Assembly: GCA_021014325.1 (NCBI GenBank)
Contig: CM037473.1
Coordinates: forward strand, 4,465,501-4,529,500
Direction of reading: 5' to 3'
Origin: Plazaster borealis
Lineage: Eukaryota; Echinodermata; Asteroidea; Forcipulatida; Labidiasteridae
DNA: 64,000 nucleotides
Both the position numbers and the translations under genes were made by a program. This document shows positions 51,601-60,600 of this stretch, piece by piece (positions within the stretch are counted from its first letter, which is position 1; each line of letters opens with the position of its first letter). The notes beneath the pieces are model-generated. The model was not told the origin of the DNA. It was given only the letters and a program-made list of their open reading frames with translations, and did not search any database.

Positions 51601-54600
51601 ATAAATAGATAGTGAGCTGTTCAGAGTAAAAACGCACCACAGCCGTATACTCTCTTTAATAATAAGCACACGTGGTCAGAAATGATTAACCAACCCAGTC
51701 CAAGAAGGGTTGCCATCATAGTTTAACATAATTATTCAAAAACGAAGGCATCTCTCTTCCCAATAATGACGCCATTGTCCAGTATCGTTACCCGCTCTAC
51801 TCTTAACAAAGTCAGTCTATTTCCGACAGTACTCTCACCACTGATGGTTAAAAAAAAAGCAGTTAAGAAAAACACACGGTGGGTTTCTTTCCTTTCGGTT
51901 TTTTTTCTTCGTCTTCTTTTACTTAACGAAAAGAAGGATAGGGCTCAATGTGGGCATTGATTGGTCATCATTTCGGTCCGATAGGGACTCTGCATATGGT
52001 TGCAAATAAATTCGTCAACCCCCCAAGTGAGCTGGTGTGTTTTTATAGACTGCCTGTAACCCTGTTAGCGTCAGGTGTCACTTCGAATCTGTCACGGGGT
52101 TCTTAACCGCAGAATCACTCCCGACACTCTCCGAAGTCGTGAATTCCATCAATATGTTTTTATTTCCTTCCAATTTCTCTCTTCCTACCTGTATTCCATC
52201 TTGCTAATGGATTTACCGTTTGTCTTTTGTATTATTTCCCGTCACCATGGCGATACAGGTACTCAAAATATTACAAAGTGAACGGGTCAGAGTTTCGGAC
52301 ACTAACGAAGGCCTACGGCATTTTGTTCAACATTAAGATCACCGGGCAGGCGGGAAAGTTCGACTTCATCCCGCTCATGCTCAACGTGGCGTCCGGGTTT
52401 GCGTTGCTTTCGCTGGTAAGCATGTCTGACATTATAAATACCTCCTTTTGCTTTACATTAAAATCTTGCTAAGCAGAAACAGGTTACCAGCCAAACTACC
52501 ATGTAACGTACATTTTTTATGTGGCTGGTTCGCTGTTTGTTCTTGCTCAGCAAAAAACTAGGTAGTCAACATTTTCTGCTTAACAACTTCACGAAATAGG
52601 GCCCAAATGACTCTTAAACGAGACAATTATCTCAAAGGATATACGTATGTAGTTAATAATAGCTTAATAAAACATTTGTTAATAGTAAATTTTTCTTTGT
52701 TCAACCCCAAATTATGTAAAAATTTACCCAGTCAGTTTCCCTTCTGGCTTATAACTATGTGTTAATTTCAGAGAAATATTGCTGAGTAGAATTGGGTTAC
52801 CAAGATATCATGCGATGTACACTGCCTGTAACGACCATGATGATTCTTGCCTATAGCATAATAACTTCGTTGAATAATTATATTCTCCTCTAACAGCTTT
52901 TCAAAATTGGGCCAAGGACACCATACATTATGCTTACTTAGTAATAGCAAGTAATACTAGGCCTACCTACTAGAAATATAGCGAGAGATACGAATAATGT
53001 CGGCTATAGCTCTTTAGCTGTACCCCCGAGGTATATGGGTCTCTAAAGTATGAATGGTCACTGGAGCAAATTTTACAAAATGGAATTCTACCGTGAAAGG
53101 GAGCGGCAAATATGAAAGCATTATAGATTGTTGAAACGTGTTCCCTAATGGATTTATGATTCAATGTACACGTGAAGAATGCAACTACAAAACCCGGGTA
53201 TAAAAACAGAAAGCGTATAATTTGTAGGCGTGGATTTCTATTGAATGTTCCCAGATCTAATTAAAAGACAGAATGCTGTTGTGCAGAGAGTTGGGTGGGG
53301 GATTATAAACACATTCTTGTAGGAGTGCGTCCCTAATGTATGGATATTTTCTGAGCACATGTCATGCACATACAAACCCCGGCTTTAAAGAAAACACAGG
53401 CTTAGGTACCTGAATGTTATAACAGTCGAGGATGCCGCATCTCGAGTGCTTTAAATGCCCACGACAAACGGAGTGCGAACTCGTTGTCAAGTGCTCTCGT
53501 TTGAATGTTCCATGATGTTCCGATGTGAAGTGTTTTTTGCGAAGACGGGTGCATAAGAAGAGCTCATGACTCGTGACTGACAGCGTGATTCCAGCTGGGG
53601 AACATTGGGGAATAAAAGCATATTTTTTACAGAGGAAACCGTTTATGAACTTAAAATTGCATGGTGCAATCTAAGGAAACGGAAAGGGTTAATTCGAAAA
53701 AGGGTTTCGTGGCATGTCGTGGCCGAGCGGTCTAGTTCACCGGACCCAAGCTCTGGTGTTGTCAGAAGCAGGGTGTGGGTTCGATACCCGTCCATGACAC
53801 TTTTGCCCACGAGCAAGGCACTTAACCATAATTGCTTCGTAAAAAGTTGTGAAGGTAGTGCATTCTGCTGTACCAGCCAGGCTCCTAGTGGATGACACCC
53901 ATGTATATATCCTTACGGACTGTGAAGGGGGTAACCCTGTTTCAGCACCAGGAATAGGTGGCAACATGCCCCTGGTGACAGTTGATTTGAAGTCCATGTC
54001 GATTTTTTCCCCCACAATTTTCTCGTGACTCCGATGACCGATTGAGCTTAAACGTTCCCAGGTTTGTTATTTCATGTATGTATTGGGTCACATGAAGTGG
54101 ATATACTAGTCTTTTGTTTCGAGTGCTTTAATCTAAAATTCAACCTTGAAGGAGAGGAAATAAAATTCCATGAGAACAACCACCTCCTTCCCCATGAATC
54201 CTGAAAAGGAGACGCTCGGCCAATTTGCATAAAACATAATAATCACCAATGGCACACATACAATCTAATTCATGCAAATTTGTTCTTCCTCTGCTGTTAT
54301 CGCATGAATAGTTAACACGTACTGTTGTTTACACTTTGTCAACAACAATCACATCTGAAGAAAAGAAAACCATGTATGTGTTTTCGTGCACTTCTCTGAC
54401 ACCTTTTTTCACACCCACCTGTCACACACCGTAAGCCCCCTGCGCAAACATGCATATTAAACAGAAACAGCGAGAGCTTTTGAATGTCGGATTTTGAATA
54501 AATGAACCATGAATAAATATTCATTACATTTACATGTTTTATCCTTTCATGGTTTGCTCTTTATCCGAATTTATCGAAGGCAGTGACAACGACCTTTTTT

Positions 54601-57600
54601 ATTACTGATCTAAAAATCTCTGTCGTATCCCCTTAATATACAATACGGCAAGGATTGCTAACTAATATTCATTCTAAAAAGTGCTTTCTTTATTTGAATG
54701 GAAGCAAATACAATATGGATACATCAGATTAAATATTAGAGTTTTTATGAGATATTGATAATAACAAACAAAACATTTAACAAGCTATCACATTTAAAAT
54801 CTTGAGATAAAAAATTACTTAATAGTTTTAACTTGAATTACAAAATGTTTTGATATCGCATAATGATGCCATTGTAGTCTGAGACACTTATTTGATTTAG
54901 TTAAATAAACTTATCCATAAACATTGTTTAGACGTAAAAGGGAAAGATATCAAATTATGTGTGCTGGTATATTGCATAAACTAGCAGAGAAGAAGCTAAT
55001 TTGCTTAGTTGTATTCGCAGTCACTTCTCCAGAAATAAATACTCACTTTATTTGACGGTTTTGTTCTGCATCATCAGCACACAAATAATAATTCAAGTGC
55101 GCGTTACACACCGTATTAATTCAACAACATGTGCAAATATCTATACACATTAAAGAAAAAGTATATTTGACAGAGTTACTTATTAAATTTTGTTACAACG
55201 GCCTTTACAAACGTCTATCTTATCAACATTGCTGATGGTTGTATTAACAAATTTGGAGATCAAAGTTTTCATAACTAGTATCATTATTATTTATTCGGCC
55301 AAGAATCAATAGAAAATATAAAAAATACAAAACAAATACGTTACAATTTAAAGATGCTTGGTCTGGTTTTTGGCCGACTTGACCCAAAAGTTAAGAATAA
55401 GATTTTAAATAGCTAGTTTTATAGATTCGAGAAGTTATAAGCTTTCATTTACGGTATTGCACACAAAAACAGAAAAGAAAAGGAAAAACCGCCAATGATA
55501 AGTGGTAGTTAACTAAATTCTAAAAAATTAATTTTTGTCAAGATCCTGACATAATTTCACGTCCATCAGCCATCACGTACCAAAAAATCATGTTTTTGTA
55601 TGTTTTGCGATTTGACACAGCATTAACTGTCAAAAGAATATTCAGAGAGTGACACTCTTTAAAACATTTCCTTCGGCAACAACCGGGCTATGCAACTTTT
55701 AAAGGAAACTCGCGACAACAATAATGATCGCGCCCCCTACAAATAATTAAATCAAAATGAAGATGTAAGGAATGGGGAGGGGTGGGAAAGAGATAAAAAG
55801 AGCGAAAGGCTGAGGTTGAGAAAACGAGCATGAGAACATGACCAATTTAAGCTGACCAGTATAGACAAGTGTACCCAAGCACTGAATAAAAATGTATACC
55901 TTGTTTCATTTTTCTATGTGTCGTGGGGGTCAGAATGAACTTCTATCATTGTTGACCAGTCATTGTCGAGCTCCCAGTATACAGTTACAGTTCTGATTAT
56001 AGTCATGACACAAAAAGAAGTCAGCCTACTTTCCCCTTCTATAGCCTGTATTTTAGTGACATAGATTTAACTTGAGTCACAGCAGGATATGACTGTACCC
56101 AAGGGACCTTAAGTCTCTGGTGTGATTTTCCATTTTTGGCGGACTGATATTTGAGCCGTGTAAAGTTGTACGAAAACAATATAAAATCGAACTGCTTATT
56201 GCTTTTGCGATGTGTAACCCAATTGGTCGGGTATTGATCTGGACAGTCGGACTGCGTGAAATATCAATTGAACGCCACTAAGTCCATGATAACACCGTCT
56301 ATACAGCCTTATCCATCGATAACGACCGGGCTGTATTCATTTCAGATGAAACACAAACCAATGTTTATGTCCTAGTATATAAGTATAACCCAGGCGAGCG
56401 TTCTGCTGTGTTCAGCCTACGGGAAGCCAAGGGGGTTGATATTGAAATAGCCTCTAAACGAGGGAGCTCTGAAATCACCCCCCCCCCCCCACTCCCACAC
56501 AAATCAATGCCGGGAGCCAAATATTGTCATCCAATTTTCTAATTTTCTGTTGCTGAAAAGGTCAATGGATAATTATGGTGTAGTTGACGACCAAATTTCG
56601 TGATATCGACTTGATTTCTGGCCACACTAAAAAAATTACCCCGAAATTTAGCAGTGTCATGATTTGCTCTGATGGTTCTAGGTCAATTTGCCCCCCCCCC
56701 CCCCATCGGCACCACAAGTCGTTTTATTATTATTTCAATTGCCCATTAGTGGTCCCCCATCATCTTAAAGTCACTGCACACGTTTGGTAATTACTCAAAA
56801 TATATATTAGCATAAAAACTGACTTGGTAACGAGCAACAGAGAGCTGTTGATAGTATAAAACATTGTGAGAAACGACTTCCTCTGAAATAACGTAGTTTT
56901 TGAGAAAGAGGTAATTTCTCACTAAAATAATAAAAGACTTCTTGCAAGAAGCCTTTTATTCCTATCTGAAAGCACACAAATTTGTACAACAAGGGTGTTT
57001 TTTCTTTCATCATTTTCTTGCAACTTCAATGACCAATAATATTGAGCCCAAATTTTCACAGGCTTGTTATTTCATGCATATGTTGGGATAGACCAAGTGA
57101 GAATACATGTTGAGAATGACGAGGATTCCAGGACGTGTACGCTGGGAGAATGCAATGTTGTTATGTTTCCCTAGTGCTTAAAGTTGTGTCCGTAAACCTG
57201 AGTTTATAGGCATAAAATCCCCATCATTTTTAAGGCCAATTTTCACAAAGCACTGTTACATTCAGAATCGCTGGGCATTTTCAAAAACCATGATTAAAGC
57301 ACACTTGTTCAACCTTGCTTATTTATAACGCTGACTCTATGGCTGAGTTCGGGCGGTGTGTTCTTGGATGCTCGAGAACACGAAGGATCGCTGTTCCTGT
57401 ATCTTCCGCCCGAACGATTATGATGAAGAAAGCACAATTGGGTTGGTAAAAATAGCCTTCAAAATAGGCCGGTTTCTGACATGTCACAGAACAGATGTTA
57501 ACACTTATTAAAAGGGGGTCAATTACTTATTAGAGCAAATGTCGTACTGCCACTTTAAACCCAATAACTTTCTCTTTATCGAAATGATATTTGCTTCGTT

Positions 57601-60600
57601 CTATGTTCTGACTTGATGCTGCCGCCATTTTGTACAGTGTTGTTCTCGACTGATTCCTGCTGAAAGGTGGTGTGTGTGATCTTGTTCCGTATTGTTCTCG
57701 GGTCGTGTTCTCATCATTCGGGCGTGCGAACAGCGCACTCGGGCCAAGAACACACCACCCGAACTCAGCCTATATTGTGTTTATCAAGTCAGGGATATCG
57801 ACTGTGCATTGGCCAGTAAATGCCTATTAAAGCTGTCTTCAATGTGCTCTACATTCTTTGTCTTTGTAATTCTAATTAGTTCATTCTTTCATTCATTCCT
57901 TCATTCGTTTTATATTTATTTCTTGGTCACATTGATTATTAACAACATGAAATTCTTCGTCCTGCACTGTGCAAAAACCTATTTTGTTATGTACTATTTT
58001 GTTAGGTATTGTACACTTTTTGTAACAGCCATAAATCAGTGTCCACATTTTGTGTGATTCAACATATGCATGAACAAACAAACCTGTGAAAGTTTGAGCT
58101 CAATTGGTCATCGAGATCACGAGAAAATAGTGAAGATAGACCTTATGTGTTTTCTGTTTTTTCAAACATCGAGTTTTTATCACGCGTGATAAAAACTATT
58201 GTTTAACTCATTTCTCAGAAACGATAGTATTTTAGGCATAAATATTTTAAGGAACCCTTTCTACCATTACTTACTTTAAATCATGTAAGTTATGTGTGAA
58301 TGTGTGAACATGTGTGTTTTTCGATCTTACCAATAGTGTACAGGGCCTTTAAAGAAAAAAAGAAAACAATTCCAGCCCTCTGAATATGTTTGGTCATATA
58401 TTGAGATTGCCCTACTCAGATTCGTGTTTTTATTAACTATTAATCATCTTAGTTTTTATTCATTTCATTCATCATTCGTCAAATATTTTATTCATCTTGT
58501 TATGAGTTAGCCAATAGACACTAAGCAAAATGTGATATCATAATAAACTCCATCACTATGAAGATGCTGAACACTCAATTTGAAGAATCTTGGGGATTAT
58601 GTGAAATATCGGACACAGAAAATGTTCTTAAATGGATTGCCCGCAGAGGGCCTTTTCCCAAAAGATCGGTGTGGTTTCGTTTGATGTTGGAAACACCGTA
58701 CAAAATGTACACTGCTCCTAAATTAATGACGGAGTCCAAGCTGGAGCCAGGCCCCTGAATCCAACCGATTTTTGGATATGCGTTATACCCCAATTCGGCC
58801 TTATTATCTGAATGGGGAATACCAGTTATCCCCTATGCGAATGAACAAGATACTGTATGTGTGTTACGATTCATTCGTCTCGTGCAAAAGTCTCTCCACT
58901 TGGTCGAGTCAAGCTCAATAGACTGTGCAAGTCTCGCGCGCATTTGAACTTCCGGGACCATTGTGGTCCCAACCATAATATGGAGTTTTAAGTCGGCGAG
59001 ATTTTGTTTTGTCATTTATTTTGGTTTTACGTAGTTTATGACCATGAAAATTACATCTGTTGTTGGGAATATAATACTAAGTGATAAAAAATATGAAAGT
59101 AAAATCAATTCAACAATATAACAAAGAAAACCCTAGAATTAAACTTGACCTCAGTTTCCGGTTACTGCAAAAAATAAGAATTTTGTGCTCACGCTTGTTT
59201 TGGATGCACAATAATAATCGCCAGATGCTATAATTGCAACAAGAAGCCTTTTTATTGCAGTCTATGGTTGTTGAGGCGTCAGTTTCCTCTTTAAACTGCG
59301 TCAAGCGTCAATTTTACGCCCGTGTGACCATCGCGAATCTGTATAAGGTTTTTTTTTTAAGTTAAGATCATAATAAGCATCCTTGTCCCAGAGTTTTAAT
59401 TTTGTTTCACTAATAATTAACACACAATATTTGTATTTATTATAAAAGCTAAAACTAATTTTATAAAAAAATTAATGGGTATTTTTGTTTTTCAGATTTT
59501 GTCATTAGACTTTTTAAACAGAGATTTGATTTCAGAACAAAAATTGGTCTTCGTTTTACTTGTTTTCTCGTTCCGATACGCACGAGACTTGCACAGTCTA
59601 TAAACAATACATTATGCATTGCAGGCCGACTTTCAAACAACCGTCAAGTTCTGTCATTGACCATTTAAACACACCGGCTAATTATGGAAATTAAACACTC
59701 TCTCATCGGGACTTAATCCCCACTCCCCTGTGTTCTAGACCACCATGCGGACACAGGCAGGCATGATGTTTGGGGGTCGCGACCTTTTACTTTACCCGTC
59801 GTAGACTCGTGCCATTCTGATTTACCAATCAGTTGAAACGGCCTTTAATATCCACGTCACGTATACCTCAGGTCTCGTGGGGAGTTTATCCCTTCATTCC
59901 CCCGATGATCTCGGTAACATTCCTCGAGCTCGTCGGTATTATTAGATGTTATTGTAAAGATCATGTCAAGTAATATAAAACCCTTTTCACACGACTGCGA
60001 AAACAAACCGTCCACTGCTGAATTTTCGCATGTTTGTGACAAACAGGTATTTCATGATTTTTTTCACTCCGTTTTGGGGTTCTATTTTGGGGGAATATTT
60101 CCAGAGGACTTGTAAATATACTGAAGTTTGAAACTAGTCCTTTTTTGAAGAGGTCGCCATTCCATAAAGGCATGTCTTGTTTAGATGAACAGATGGTAAA
60201 ATATGGCCAAATAAAGTCTCGTTGCCACGGAATTACGTCTCGTTAAATCAACGAGAGAGTAACTTATGTGAATGAGATTTTTTGTCTTAGAAACGAGATA
60301 TAGGCCTAAACTCCTGGAAACGGGTTGTGCGTGGGAGCGCGATATTGATTCGTAGCAATAGGCCTATACATCGAGATATTTGACGACATAACGAGATGTT
60401 TGTCTCGCGACCACGAGAATATTATATCGTCCCTTTGTGTATCAATTTTTGTTTTTTAAATCCATTATTGCTGTTTCGTTTGTTGTTATTATTTTGACAA
60501 TCTATTGCGAAATATTCATGCTCGGTATCTTTATTTATGCAATGTTAAATTATAATGGTTGAAATTTGCATTTTGTGTACCCAGTATCATGTAATTTTCT

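Noticed and set aside
450..57013. Similar small proteins (about 70-90 residues, FLQEVFYYFSEKLPLSQKL-like) at 450-680, 35674-35892, 41504-41782, 46647-46865, 47666-47893 and 56807-57013
   Set aside because: They are the same frame in copies of the family A TTAA element. Similarity follows from recent element spread, and several copies are frameshifted.
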